Assembly: GCA_003833075.1 (NCBI GenBank)
Contig: RIAY01000010.1
Location: 1-64,000 of the forward strand
Direction: 5' to 3'
Length of the DNA: 64,000 bases
Source of the DNA: Muribaculaceae bacterium Isolate-036 (Harlan)
GTDB taxonomy: Bacteria > Bacteroidota > Bacteroidia > Bacteroidales > Muribaculaceae
A program made the position numbers and the translations under genes. The number at the start of each line of letters is the position of its first letter. Positions within the stretch are counted from its first letter, which is position 1. Positions 46,486-55,079 of the stretch are shown in pieces. A model generated the notes under the pieces. The model ran no database searches. It worked only from the letters and a program-made list of their open reading frames with translations, and was not told the DNA's origin.

Positions 46486-47009
46486 CGACGCAATATCCTT
46501 TCGCTCCATCGGCAGAAATATTCCGGACACTCATTTCCCAAGGAGTGTCCGGAATTTCAAAAAACAATGCAGCCCGCACCGTCATAGAGGGAGGAAAGAT
46601 TCTTTCGGTGCCCCTCGAAGGGGGAAGCGCCTGTCTGAAACACAGAAATCCCGATCTTTACAAAATCAGAATTTCCGATCACGGCAGGTGGCGGCAGGAA
46701 CACCTCGGGACCATAAACGCCATATATGGCAAATCACCATATTTTGCCTATATATATCCGGAGATAGAGAAAATTTATCTTGAACGCAGCCACGGAACCA
46801 TAGGTGAATTCAACGAATCGCTGTTTTCTTTCGTAAAAAATTTCCTTGACCTTGACGGAGTGTGCGTATCGGCGCGACAGATGGAAACATCGAATCCCGG
46901 GCGACTGGCTGAATTGAAAAATGAGTTTGCAACAAAAGTTAACTTAAACAATTCAATATTAGAGGCACTATTCCGTTTAGGTAAAAACGCGGCATTCCTG
47001 TTTATTTGA
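46482..47009 (+). CDS. WbqC family protein, short form
   Basis: 175 residues. The second half matches the WbqC-like family: W-R-Q-E-H-L-GTINAIYGKSPYFAYIYPEIEKIYLE, with a conserved pattern H-x2-TI-x3-Y-x-K-SPYF, then FNESLFSFV. WbqC proteins (usually 210-240 residues) are linked to O-antigen and other sugar clusters; activity unproven. The N-terminal part seems shortened, with a stretch (RTLISQGVSGISKNNAA) that does not resemble the family start. Position after lepB is conserved in Bacteroidales. The gene overlaps lepB by 4 bp. Confidence 0.75.
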   Translation: MTTQYPFAPSAEIFRTLISQGVSGISKNNAARTVIEGGKILSVPLEGGSACLKHRNPDLYKIRISDHGRWRQEHLGTINAIYGKSPYFAYIYPEIEKIYLERSHGTIGEFNESLFSFVKNFLDLDGVCVSARQMETSNPGRLAELKNEFATKVNLNNSILEALFRLGKNAAFLFI

Positions 47010-47084
47010 AAAATTTATATCTGAAAGCTGTATTCAGCTGTCTTTGTAAGCTTTTAATGTAGTTAATATTCTCTGAAAACGCAG

Positions 47085-47723
47085 ATGTCAAGAACCTGCC
47101 TGCATATAGTTCTGGCGATGGTCTTTTCCATCCTGTATGTCTCTCTGCCCTCAGCAGCTCAAGATGAGACACAGGGTGAGCTGCGCCTTAAGATAAAGGC
47201 ATATCGCGGACACAAATATATTGTGGATGAATACGGCGATACCTGCCTCTACACCTTTATAAGGGATTTGAACGTATATCCGCCCCTTAAGTTCAAGAAT
47301 AAGAAACAGGAGGAGTTCTACTGGCGGACAGTCAGAGACGTGCGCAAGACACTACCCTATGCGAAACTCGCCTTCTCGGCATTATGCGAGACCTATGAAT
47401 ATATCCAGACTATTCCGGACAGCAAAGAGCGTGAACGTCATCTGAAACGCCTTGAGAAGGATATTTTCGAGCAATACAAGCCTGTGGTGAAAACCATGAC
47501 AAAAAACCAGGGAAAGGTGTTGCTCAAACTGATAAACCGCGAGACCGACCAGTCTTCGTTCAATATCGTAAAGGCATTCTTAGGCTCATTCAGAGCCGGG
47601 TTCTGGCAGACATTCGGCAGGTTTTTCGGCATGAACATGAAGGCAGGATTCCATCCGGAAAAAAACAAGGAAGACGCAATGATAGAGCGGATAGCCACGC
47701 TCATCGAGCAAGGAGCGCTATAG
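47085..47723 (+). CDS. DUF4294 secreted protein
   Basis: 212 residues with a signal peptide (VLAMVFSILYVSLPSAAQ). The Bacteroidetes family signature is FYWRTVRDVRKTLPYAKLAFSALCETYEYI, followed by KDIFEQYKPVVKTMTKNQGKVLLKLINRET and SFRAGFWQTFGRFFG. The fold is mostly helical and its function is unknown. The stop lies 10 bp from the end of the convergent glycosyltransferase gene. Confidence 0.85.
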   Translation: MSRTCLHIVLAMVFSILYVSLPSAAQDETQGELRLKIKAYRGHKYIVDEYGDTCLYTFIRDLNVYPPLKFKNKKQEEFYWRTVRDVRKTLPYAKLAFSALCETYEYIQTIPDSKERERHLKRLEKDIFEQYKPVVKTMTKNQGKVLLKLINRETDQSSFNIVKAFLGSFRAGFWQTFGRFFGMNMKAGFHPEKNKEDAMIERIATLIEQGAL

Positions 47724-47733
47724 TACCGCCGTG

Positions 47734-48696
47734 TCAGCGGTATACAAAACGGGCAAAAAAAACAATGGCTTTTTTCCCGAAGAATGAAAGCAATGCACCC
47801 GCTTTGTTCTTAAACCTGACTTCAGGATTGATTACAGAACTTATTCTTTCTTTTTTTATCACATTCCAGCACCTGTTTTCAAGCCTTGTGTCATAGTGAC
47901 CATTGATCGACATAAGACAGAATATGTTGAAATGCGCGCTCATGCGTCTGTCGCGCGCCCCTTTGTAAAGCTCAGGAGATGGATATGCCCCGTTCTTTGA
48001 GAAAAACTCCGCTATCCTGTCAGTCACATCAAGCACATCCGCTCGCCTGGCATTGAAAGTATGAAGATAACTGTGTGGATTCTGACGGTAGAAATATAAC
48101 CCGGCAGAGGTGGTGACAACTTTGGTGAGTCCCGGAAAGATTCTGTATAAAGCATCAAGGTCCTCATAGCCGATGCCGATTGTAAAGGGGGATTCGGGAA
48201 GAATTTCCCTCCTGTAAAGCTTGCCCCATGCCGAATGTGTCAGATTTCCGAATTTCTGATACAACATAGCGTTCGTAAACGATTTGCCATCGTAACAACG
48301 GACCTGTGCGTGATTCACATCGAAAGCACCGTCTGTTGTGAACGAGACGCAAGACACATCCGCATTGTGACCAAGAAGAAGGTCATGCAATATACGAAGG
48401 TATTCGGGATGGACAGTGTCATCGGCATCAAGAAATGTCACCATACATCCCTTTGCGCGCGCAAGCCCCGAATTCCTTGCGAAAGACAACCCGCCGTTCT
48501 CCTGATGAACCACAGTTATGCGCTGATCCGCGGCAGCGTATTCATCACATATCAGCGGGGAGCCATCCGTGGAGCCATCATCCACAAGAATCAGTTCCCA
48601 GCAGGAATAAGTTTGCGCCAATACGCTTTCAACGCATTGACGCAAATATTTTTCCACGCCGTAAACCGGCACTATTATGCTGATCAGATCAGACAT
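47734..48696 (-). CDS. Glycosyltransferase family 2
   Basis: 320 residues from the ATG at 48694-48696, which overlaps the frr stop by one base (TGATG); a GTG one codon earlier is possible. GT-A fold: IISIIVPVYGVEKYLRQCVESVL, then ILVDDGSTDGS, GLSFARNSGLARAKG and the metal-binding TFLDADDT (DxD-like). The last residues (FFGKKAIVFFARF) are hydrophobic and may attach it to the membrane. It adds a sugar to a surface glycan; donor and acceptor are unknown. Cotranscribed with frr. Confidence 0.88.
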   Translation of the reverse strand: MSDLISIIVPVYGVEKYLRQCVESVLAQTYSCWELILVDDGSTDGSPLICDEYAAADQRITVVHQENGGLSFARNSGLARAKGCMVTFLDADDTVHPEYLRILHDLLLGHNADVSCVSFTTDGAFDVNHAQVRCYDGKSFTNAMLYQKFGNLTHSAWGKLYRREILPESPFTIGIGYEDLDALYRIFPGLTKVVTTSAGLYFYRQNPHSYLHTFNARRADVLDVTDRIAEFFSKNGAYPSPELYKGARDRRMSAHFNIFCLMSINGHYDTRLENRCWNVIKKERISSVINPEVRFKNKAGALLSFFGKKAIVFFARFVYR

Positions 48697-49253
48697 CACA
48701 CAGTCAGAATCTCTTTCTCTTTTTCTGCAAAGAGCGCGTCGATTTTCTTCATGTATTTGTCATGAAGTTTCTGCACGTCATTTTCCGCATCCTTCTCAAC
48801 GTCTTCGCTGAGACCGTTCTTGATTTCTTTCTTCAGTCCTTCGATAGCCTCGCGGCGCGCATTGCGCACAGATACTTTCGCATTTTCCGCCTCACCTTTC
48901 GACTGCTTCACAAGCTGCTTGCGTCTGTCTTCAGTCAACGGAGGTATCGACAGGCGTATAACCTCACCGTTATTTTCGGGCATGATTCCGAGTTCGGAAT
49001 TGATAATAGCCTTTTCTATCTCCTTGAACATCGATTTCTCCCAAGGCGTGATGGCAATGGTCCGCGCGTCCGGAACACTGACATTCGCCACATTTGAAAC
49101 AGGAGCCTGTGAGCCGTAATAATCCACGCGTATTCCATCGAGAAGACGTGCCGACGCCTTTCCCGCACGTATATGCGAAAGAGTATCCTCAAGATAATCT
49201 ACCGCCAGCTGCATGTTGTCTTCAGCGTTGCTGAGATATTCCTTAACTTCCAT
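48696..49253 (-). CDS. frr: Ribosome recycling factor
   Basis: 185 residues. Releases ribosomes from mRNA after termination, together with EF-G. The tRNA-like three-helix bundle shows in [33 protein letters not shown] (domain I start), [29 protein letters not shown] (domain II) and the two long C-terminal helices ([22 protein letters not shown]). The normal partner in bacteria, pyrH, lies upstream on the same strand. Here a family-A repeat (49312-49450) sits between them. Confidence 0.96.
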   Translation of the reverse strand: MEVKEYLSNAEDNMQLAVDYLEDTLSHIRAGKASARLLDGIRVDYYGSQAPVSNVANVSVPDARTIAITPWEKSMFKEIEKAIINSELGIMPENNGEVIRLSIPPLTEDRRKQLVKQSKGEAENAKVSVRNARREAIEGLKKEIKNGLSEDVEKDAENDVQKLHDKYMKKIDALFAEKEKEILTV

Positions 49254-49311
49254 AATATCTATATTTTGATTTTTCTTTCCAATAATGCTTTACGCTCATA
49301 TCAGGAATCTG

Positions 49312-49450
49312 TTAGAAACTGTTTAAATTTAATTGTGAGGTTCATTGAGAGGATTTTATGAGACTCGGTGAAAACAACCATAAAAGACCTCAAGGAAACC
49401 ACAAGATTCACTATATAAAAAATTTCGAATTAAATTTAAACAGTTTCTTA
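49312..49450 (+). mobile_element. Family-A palindromic repeat, copy 2 (short form, 139 bp)
   Basis: TTA-GAAACTGTTTAAATTTAATT at the left (49312) and the inverted end at the right (GTTTC-TTA, to 49450). The centre is missing: the sequence goes from TTTTATGAG straight to ACTCGGTG, equal to the long form with 50 bp removed between two ATGAG repeats. Located between pyrH and frr, which are normally adjacent. Confidence 0.85.
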
Positions 49451-49481
49451 AAACCGCGACCAATACATCGCGGCGGTAATC

Positions 49482-50189
49482 CTAATATACCAGCGTTCCC
49501 ACATTTTCTCCCGTAAGCATCTTCCTGAGATTGCCTTCCACATCCATGTTGAACACATAAATGGGCATTCTGTTCTCCTTGCAGAGTGCAGTAGCTGTAA
49601 GATCCATCACCTTGAGACCGCGTGCAAGCACTTCATCGTAAGTGATTTCATCAAACTTCTCTGCTGCGGGATCCTTTTCAGGGTCAGCGGTATAGACACC
49701 GTCTACCCTTGTGCCCTTAAGCATCACGTCCGCCTCTATCTCTATGGCACGCAACGCCGAGCCTGTATCAGTGGTGAAATAAGGATTGCCGGTGCCGCAG
49801 CTAATTATAGCCACCTTACCCTCTTCCATCGCCTTTATGGCACGCCATTTTGAATAATGCTCTCCGATGGGATGCATAGCTATGGCAGTGAAGACCTGCG
49901 CACCCTGCCCTATAGCCTCAAGTGCCGAACTCAAGGCAAGCGAGTTTATGACAGTGGCAAGCATTCCCATCTGGTCGCCTTTCACCCGGTCAAAACCCTT
50001 TCCGGCACCCGAAAGTCCGCGGAATATATTTCCACCACCTATCACTATCCCTATCTCGACACCCGCCTCGACCATTTCCTTTATCTGGGCGGCATACGCA
50101 TTCAGGCGGGCAGTGTCGATTCCTGTGCCATGACCGGCAGCAAGAGACTCTCCGGAGAGTTTTAATAATACTCTTTTATATTTCATCAT
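49482..50189 (-). CDS. pyrH: UMP kinase
   Basis: Hexameric amino-acid-kinase-family enzyme that phosphorylates UMP to UDP. 235 residues from the ATG at 50187-50189 (MMKYKRVLLKLSGESLAAG); the next codon is also ATG. The nucleotide loop KLSGE is at about 9-13. IGIVIGGGNIFRG, DQMGMLATVINSLAL and LLSGTGNPYFTTDT-like GTGNPYFTTD blocks are all present. Its promoter is at 50217. The frr gene follows after the inserted repeat. Confidence 0.95.
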   Translation of the reverse strand: MMKYKRVLLKLSGESLAAGHGTGIDTARLNAYAAQIKEMVEAGVEIGIVIGGGNIFRGLSGAGKGFDRVKGDQMGMLATVINSLALSSALEAIGQGAQVFTAIAMHPIGEHYSKWRAIKAMEEGKVAIISCGTGNPYFTTDTGSALRAIEIEADVMLKGTRVDGVYTADPEKDPAAEKFDEITYDEVLARGLKVMDLTATALCKENRMPIYVFNMDVEGNLRKMLTGENVGTLVY

Positions 50190-50216
50190 AATGCAATCAT
50201 TTTCTGAAGAGATTTC

Positions 50217-50224
50217 CAAAGTTA
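50217..50224 (-). promoter_or_regulatory. -7 box for pyrH
   Basis: TAACTTTG on the minus strand, 27 bp before the pyrH start; TAnnTTTG type. No clear -33 box. Confidence 0.5.
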
Positions 50225-50257
50225 ATGAAAAATCGGGAATTATACATAAAATTTTAT

Positions 50258-50265
50258 TAACTTTG
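50258..50265 (+). promoter_or_regulatory. -7 box reading away from pyrH
   Basis: TAACTTTG on the plus strand, 20 bp before an ATG (50285) that opens a reading frame of only five codons (MNKKK). It points at the remnant described at 50272-50496. Confidence 0.4.
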
Positions 50266-50271
50266 GAATAA

Positions 50272-50496
50272 TTTCCTCTCGCAGATGAACAAGAAGAAAT
50301 AGACACTCAACATAATCAAATTTTTTCGCAAGACAGAATCCCGTATTCTTGGCTCCTTCTTACGTTTACTGAAATCCCTACCGACAATCACCGGTTCTTC
50401 TATATTTCCTACACCTACAATGGCAAGGAACACTCATCCCTGACCATCTCGAATGACCTGTCATCGGATCCAATCCAACCTTCGGGCATTATATAA
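50272..50496 (+). pseudogene. Open frame without start codon, ending inside a repeat end
   Basis: A 75-codon open stretch with protein-like composition (PYSWLLLTFTEIPTDNHRFF, then SYTYNGKEHSSLTISNDLSS), probably beta-rich. It has no ATG, GTG or TTG at a usable place, and its stop codon (50494-50496) lies inside the family-A end that begins at 50491. I read it as part of a lost gene cut off by the repeat. The family is not recognised. The other bases of the 376 bp gap between pyrH and the prenyl synthase are promoters. Confidence 0.35.
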
Positions 50497-50528
50497 ATAA
50501 TTTCGAATTAAATTTAAACAGTTTCTTA
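50491..50528 (+). repeat. Solo right end of family A
   Basis: The 38 bp from ATATAAATAATTTCG to AAACAGTTTCTTA match the right end of the four full copies with one mismatch. The left part of the element is absent. Confidence 0.8.
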
Positions 50529-50550
50529 AATGGATTTGACAATATTTTTG

Positions 50551-50558
50551 TAATTTTG
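50551..50558 (+). promoter_or_regulatory. -7 box of the polyprenyl synthase operon
   Basis: TAATTTTG, ending 7 bp before the ATG at 50566; a transcript would be almost leaderless. The -33 position would fall at the outer edge of the solo repeat end, with only a weak match there. Confidence 0.5.
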
Positions 50559-50565
50559 CAGTCTT

Positions 50566-51540
50566 ATGGAGCAATTGGAGAAAATACAATCCTATCTGGG
50601 TGCGGAACTTAAGGAAATGAACCGGATCATCTCCTCTACTTTACACACACCCAATGAGCTGATGAACAGCATTGTCACTTCTTATCTTGAAAAGAAAGGC
50701 AAACAGATACGTCCTATATTGGTTATACTTAGCGCCAAGTTGTTTGGCAATGTAAACGAAGATGTGCTGCAAGCCGGCGCCGCCCTTGAAATGCTCCATA
50801 ACGCATCGCTTATTCATGACGACATCGTTGACGAGACTTCGCTGCGCCGTGGTCTGCCGACAATCAATGCCACATGGGGAAACCATATAGCCGTGCTCGT
50901 GGGCGACTATTTTGTATCCAACGCCCTTGCCGCCGGTATAAAGACCGGTCATCTTACAATCATCTCAGCCTTGTCTGCTCTCGGCAAGGAATTGTCACTT
51001 GGTGAAATCGATCAGATCTGCAATGTGCGCGAACATCATTTCGATGAGCAAAGCTATTTCATGATGATCCGCAAAAAAACGGCATCCCTCTTTCTGAACT
51101 GCGTGAAAATGGGAGCGGAAGCCGCCGGCGCGACTCCTGTTGAATATTCTCCTATGGTGCAATATGCCGAATTGCTCGGACTTTGCTTCCAGATAAAGGA
51201 TGACATATTCGACTATTTCCCGAATCCACAGATAGGCAAACCCACAGGCAATGATCTTCGCGAAGGTAAAGTTACACTTCCTTTGCTCTATGCCCTCAAC
51301 AATGCTCCGGAAGAGCACAGCACTCTAATGAAAGATATGCTGGTTAAAGGCGATCTCACTACAGATGAAATAAACACCCTCATAGAATTTGCAAAAGATA
51401 ACGGTGGCATTGATTATGCATTCGAAGTGATGCGCGACATGCAGAAGGAGGCTGATTCCATAATCGACCGATATCCGGATTGCGAATCAAAAAAATGTTT
51501 CAAAGAGATTTTTGAATTCATAATTTCCAGAGATTTCTGA
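50566..51540 (+). CDS. Polyprenyl (octaprenyl-type) diphosphate synthase
   Basis: 324 residues. Extends allylic diphosphates with IPP to make the side chain of menaquinone or undecaprenyl-like carriers. Both aspartate-rich motifs are present: LIHDDIVDETSLRRG (DDxxD) at about 83-97 and QIKDDIFDYF at about 208. Further conserved elements are GKQIRPILVIL and GNDLREGKVTLPL. The product length cannot be read reliably. First gene of a plus-strand run leading into rnpA, yidD and porW. Confidence 0.93.
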   Translation: MEQLEKIQSYLGAELKEMNRIISSTLHTPNELMNSIVTSYLEKKGKQIRPILVILSAKLFGNVNEDVLQAGAALEMLHNASLIHDDIVDETSLRRGLPTINATWGNHIAVLVGDYFVSNALAAGIKTGHLTIISALSALGKELSLGEIDQICNVREHHFDEQSYFMMIRKKTASLFLNCVKMGAEAAGATPVEYSPMVQYAELLGLCFQIKDDIFDYFPNPQIGKPTGNDLREGKVTLPLLYALNNAPEEHSTLMKDMLVKGDLTTDEINTLIEFAKDNGGIDYAFEVMRDMQKEADSIIDRYPDCESKKCFKEIFEFIISRDF

Positions 51541-51558
51541 ACAGAAACCGCCAACACC

Positions 51559-52017
51559 TTGCAAGAACAGAGATATACGCTTAAAAAAGATGAGAAACTT
51601 CGCCACAAGCGTCTTGTGGACGATCTTTTCGCTAACGGAAAAACACTTTACGAATTTCCGTTGCGTCTTACATGGCGTGTCATAGATGCCGAAGAACTCG
51701 CCGGTAGCTTCAGGTCTGACATACCGGCGAAGGTGGGCAGGATACAGATGCTTGTAACCGTTCCGAAAAAGAAACGCCGCAGAGCCGTGGACCGCGTGCT
51801 TATGCGCCGTCGCATCAGGGAAGCATACCGCCTGAACCGTGTGCCCCTCAAGGATATTGCGGAGAATATCGACAACGCCGGGACTCTCTCGCTCGCATTC
51901 ATCTATATGTCAGACAAGAATCTCCCTTACTCCCTTATAGAAGCCAGAATGAAACGGCTGCTTTTCAAACTCGAGAAGGAGTTGCAGCCGGACAACCGAC
52001 AGACTCCCACCCCATGA
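51559..52017 (+). CDS. rnpA: Ribonuclease P protein component, TTG start
   Basis: 152 residues. Protein subunit that helps RNase P RNA cut the 5' leader of pre-tRNAs. [30 protein letters not shown] is the normal opening. The start must be TTG at 51559, as there is no ATG before residue 75 and the preceding stop is at 51538-51540. The RNR region reads [20 protein letters not shown], so the usual Asn of the RNR motif is Val. The stop overlaps the yidD ATG (ATGA). Confidence 0.92.
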   Translation: MQEQRYTLKKDEKLRHKRLVDDLFANGKTLYEFPLRLTWRVIDAEELAGSFRSDIPAKVGRIQMLVTVPKKKRRRAVDRVLMRRRIREAYRLNRVPLKDIAENIDNAGTLSLAFIYMSDKNLPYSLIEARMKRLLFKLEKELQPDNRQTPTP

Positions 52018-52223
52018 AGCGCATATTTATTCTTCTGATCAGGTTCTATCAAGGGGCGATATCGCCGCATTTCCCCTCCTGCTGCCGGTATACACCCACA
52101 TGTTCGCAATATGCCGTCGAGGCGATAACGAGACATGGCGCGATTCGCGGATCATGGCTTGCGCTCAAAAGGATATGCCGCTGCCATCCGTGGGGCGGTT
52201 CGGGATATGATCCGGTGCCGTGA
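52014..52223 (+). CDS. yidD: Membrane protein insertion efficiency factor YidD
   Basis: 69 residues. [19 protein letters not shown] at the N-terminus is an amphipathic membrane-associated helix. The family pattern [15 protein letters not shown] and the ending [15 protein letters not shown] are complete. It supports insertion of membrane proteins together with YidC. The usual rnpA-yidD order is kept; its stop overlaps the next start by 4 bp (GTGA). Confidence 0.95.
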   Translation: MKRIFILLIRFYQGAISPHFPSCCRYTPTCSQYAVEAITRHGAIRGSWLALKRICRCHPWGGSGYDPVP

Positions 52224-55075
52224 CATACTTTATCTACCGGATTTCCGTTTTTCTAAATGTGAAAGCTTTAAAATTCCTGTCGGTCATATTGATGTGCGTT
52301 CTCTTTGTCACCTCATGCGGGACGAAGAAGAACACGGCGGTGTCGCGCAACTGGCAGGCTTTCACCACCCGGTATAATGTCTATTTCAACGGCAAAGAGC
52401 ACTATATCGAGCAGCTCCAGCAGATGGAACGCGACTATGAGGATGATTATTCACGCCGTTTGCTCACACATCCGGCGGAAGCACGCGCCGACCAGAAAAT
52501 GCCTCAGCCTTCGGGTGATTTCAAACGCACCATCGAGAAGATGCAGAAGGCGATACAACTGCATTCCATCAAAAAGAAACCTGCCAAAAGAAGCGCATCC
52601 CCCAAGGAGAAAGCGTTCAGGGCACGCGATGAGTTCAATCCGTTCCTGCACAACGCATGGCTCACAATGGGGAAAGGACAATATTTCAACGGTGATTTCT
52701 CCGGAGCCGCAGCAACGTTCATGTATATCGCCAAGCATTTCACATGGCTGCCTGCCGTAGTCACCGAGGCACGCATATGGCAGGCACTCAGCTATTGCGC
52801 GCTCGACTGGAACTATGAGGCTGAGAATGTGCTTCATCTCGTGAAGCAAAAAGACCTCACATCTTCCGGAATCATGAACCTCTACAACCGTGCTCAGGCA
52901 GACCTCCTCATACGCACTGACCGGTATGCAGATGCCATTCCATTTCTGCGTGAGGCGGCAAGCCGGGCAAAAGGCACACAGAAAAACAGACTATGGTTTC
53001 TGCTTGGTCAGCTATATGCCCACACCGGAGATAAGAAAAACGCTTATATCGCGTTCCGCAACGCCGGAAAAGGTCAGGGAATATCCTACCGCGCCAAATT
53101 CAATGCCCGCATAAAACAAAGCGAGGTGTTTACGGGACGCAACATCTCCAAAGAGGTGGCTTCTCTGAAAGCCATGACCCGGTATGCGCGAAACAAGGAG
53201 TTTGCAGACCAGATCTACTATGCCATTGGAAATCTTTACCTGTCGAAAGGGGATTCAGCAAAGGCTGTGGCAAACTACACACTTGCCGTAGAGAAATCCA
53301 CCCGCAACGGAATAGACCGCGCCTTGGCGCAACTCGCACTCGGCAATATATATTTTTCCAAAGGGGATTATGTAAAAGCCCAGCCATGTTATGCGGAAGC
53401 TGTGCCTCAGCTACCCGACAACTATCCTGACTACAAGACCCTCAGGTTACGGAGTGACGTGCTCGACGAACTTGCCGTATACTCCGGCAACGTGCAACTG
53501 CAGGATTCACTGCTGCGCCTTGCCGACATGACACCCGAGGAGCAGCGGGCGGTGGCGCAACGCCTTGTTGACGAACTGATTGCACGCGAGAAGAAAGAGG
53601 CGGAGGAAGCAAAGCGCGAGGCGGCAATTGCCGAACGCGAAGGGCAACAGGCACCGGGAATAAACCATAATGATGCACCTACCCAGGGATTCATCAGCAA
53701 TGGCGACAAATCCTGGTATTTCTATAATGCCATGACCAAATCGCAAGGTAAAACAGAGTTCCAGCGCAGATGGGGTGCACGAAGACTTGAAGATGACTGG
53801 AGGCGGCGCAACAAATCCTCTTTCTCTTTCGACACAACCGAAGAAAGCGAGGATTCCGAAGAAAACAATTCCGACTCCACCGAAAAGCCACAGGAGGAAT
53901 CAGGTGAGGAGAAAGACAACGATGCGAAAAACGCCTCTGACCCGCACAATGTGGAGTATTATCTGTCGCAGATTCCCTCTACTCCGGAAGAGCGTCAGAA
54001 CGCCAATGACATAATTCAGGAGGGATTATACAACATGGGTCTTATTCTAAAGGACAAACTTGAGGATTATCCGGCGGCTCGCACAGAATTCCTCCGGCTT
54101 GAAGACCGTTATCCCGACAATATATACAGGCTTGACGTATATTACAACCTTTATCTGATGGCTGTGCGCGACGGAGACACTGCGCAGGCGGAAAAATGGA
54201 GACAGAAGATCCTTTCCGACTTCCCGGAATCCCCCTTCGGGCAGGCAATGCGTGATCCAAATTATTTCGACAACCTGAGGCGAATGAATCTGATTCAGGA
54301 GGAGATGTATGAAAAGGCATATCAGGCATATCTCTCCGACAACAACCGTCTGGTCCATGACCTCACTTCCGAAATGGAGAAAGACTACCCTCTTTCCAAA
54401 ATACTGCCGAAGTTCGTTTTCATCGACGCGTTGTCATATCTTACAGAGAATGACAACGATAAATTCCGCGAACGACTCACCTCCCTGCTTGAACGTTGGC
54501 CCGACACCGACATGACTCCCATGGCGGGCAACATCATGAAAGGGCTGAAGGCGGGACGTGTGCCGAGAGCGGGACTTTCCAACTCCAGGGGCATGATATG
54601 GAGTCTCGGACTCTCGAACGATTCCATTGCGACCGATGCCGACGGTCAGCCTGCAAACTTCGAGCGGAACCCGGACGCACCGCAGTATCTCGTGCTTGCA
54701 TTTCCACGCGATTCAGTCAATGCCAACGCTTTGCTATATGACGTGGCACGGTTCAATTTCTCTTCGTTTGTCGTGAAAGACTTCGACCTTGAGCCGATGA
54801 GTTTCGGGGAGATAGGTCTTCTGGTGATAAAAGGATTCACCAATCTGCGGGAACTCGAACATTATCGTTCGGTAATGTCGCGCAACAGTTTCGAACTTCC
54901 CGACGAGGTCAGACCCATCATGATCAGCAAGCACAATTTTGAACTTCTCCTCAACGAGGGACGTTCTTTCGAAGAATACTTCCGCTTCGAGGCAGAGCCT
55001 CCGGCTCCCGCCGACCTGCCGGAACCCACACCTCCTCAAGAACCAGAAACAATTCCGAATCCCGACTCCGATTAG
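52220..55075 (+). CDS. porW: PorW/SprE-like TPR lipoprotein (type IX secretion/gliding)
   Basis: 951 residues. The start is the GTG at 52220, coupled to yidD; a signal peptide ends in LFVTSC with Cys at 33. The mature start [26 protein letters not shown] is the signature of PorW/SprE. Many TPR repeats run from about residue 100 to 400 and again from 590 to 750. An acidic low-complexity stretch (about 535-570, [12 protein letters not shown]) separates them. PorW connects the outer-membrane ring of the type IX system with the inner-membrane motor. PorX follows 4 bp later. Confidence 0.85.
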   Translation: MTYFIYRISVFLNVKALKFLSVILMCVLFVTSCGTKKNTAVSRNWQAFTTRYNVYFNGKEHYIEQLQQMERDYEDDYSRRLLTHPAEARADQKMPQPSGDFKRTIEKMQKAIQLHSIKKKPAKRSASPKEKAFRARDEFNPFLHNAWLTMGKGQYFNGDFSGAAATFMYIAKHFTWLPAVVTEARIWQALSYCALDWNYEAENVLHLVKQKDLTSSGIMNLYNRAQADLLIRTDRYADAIPFLREAASRAKGTQKNRLWFLLGQLYAHTGDKKNAYIAFRNAGKGQGISYRAKFNARIKQSEVFTGRNISKEVASLKAMTRYARNKEFADQIYYAIGNLYLSKGDSAKAVANYTLAVEKSTRNGIDRALAQLALGNIYFSKGDYVKAQPCYAEAVPQLPDNYPDYKTLRLRSDVLDELAVYSGNVQLQDSLLRLADMTPEEQRAVAQRLVDELIAREKKEAEEAKREAAIAEREGQQAPGINHNDAPTQGFISNGDKSWYFYNAMTKSQGKTEFQRRWGARRLEDDWRRRNKSSFSFDTTEESEDSEENNSDSTEKPQEESGEEKDNDAKNASDPHNVEYYLSQIPSTPEERQNANDIIQEGLYNMGLILKDKLEDYPAARTEFLRLEDRYPDNIYRLDVYYNLYLMAVRDGDTAQAEKWRQKILSDFPESPFGQAMRDPNYFDNLRRMNLIQEEMYEKAYQAYLSDNNRLVHDLTSEMEKDYPLSKILPKFVFIDALSYLTENDNDKFRERLTSLLERWPDTDMTPMAGNIMKGLKAGRVPRAGLSNSRGMIWSLGLSNDSIATDADGQPANFERNPDAPQYLVLAFPRDSVNANALLYDVARFNFSSFVVKDFDLEPMSFGEIGLLVIKGFTNLRELEHYRSVMSRNSFELPDEVRPIMISKHNFELLLNEGRSFEEYFRFEAEPPAPADLPEPTPPQEPETIPNPDSD

Positions 55076-55079
55076 CGAT

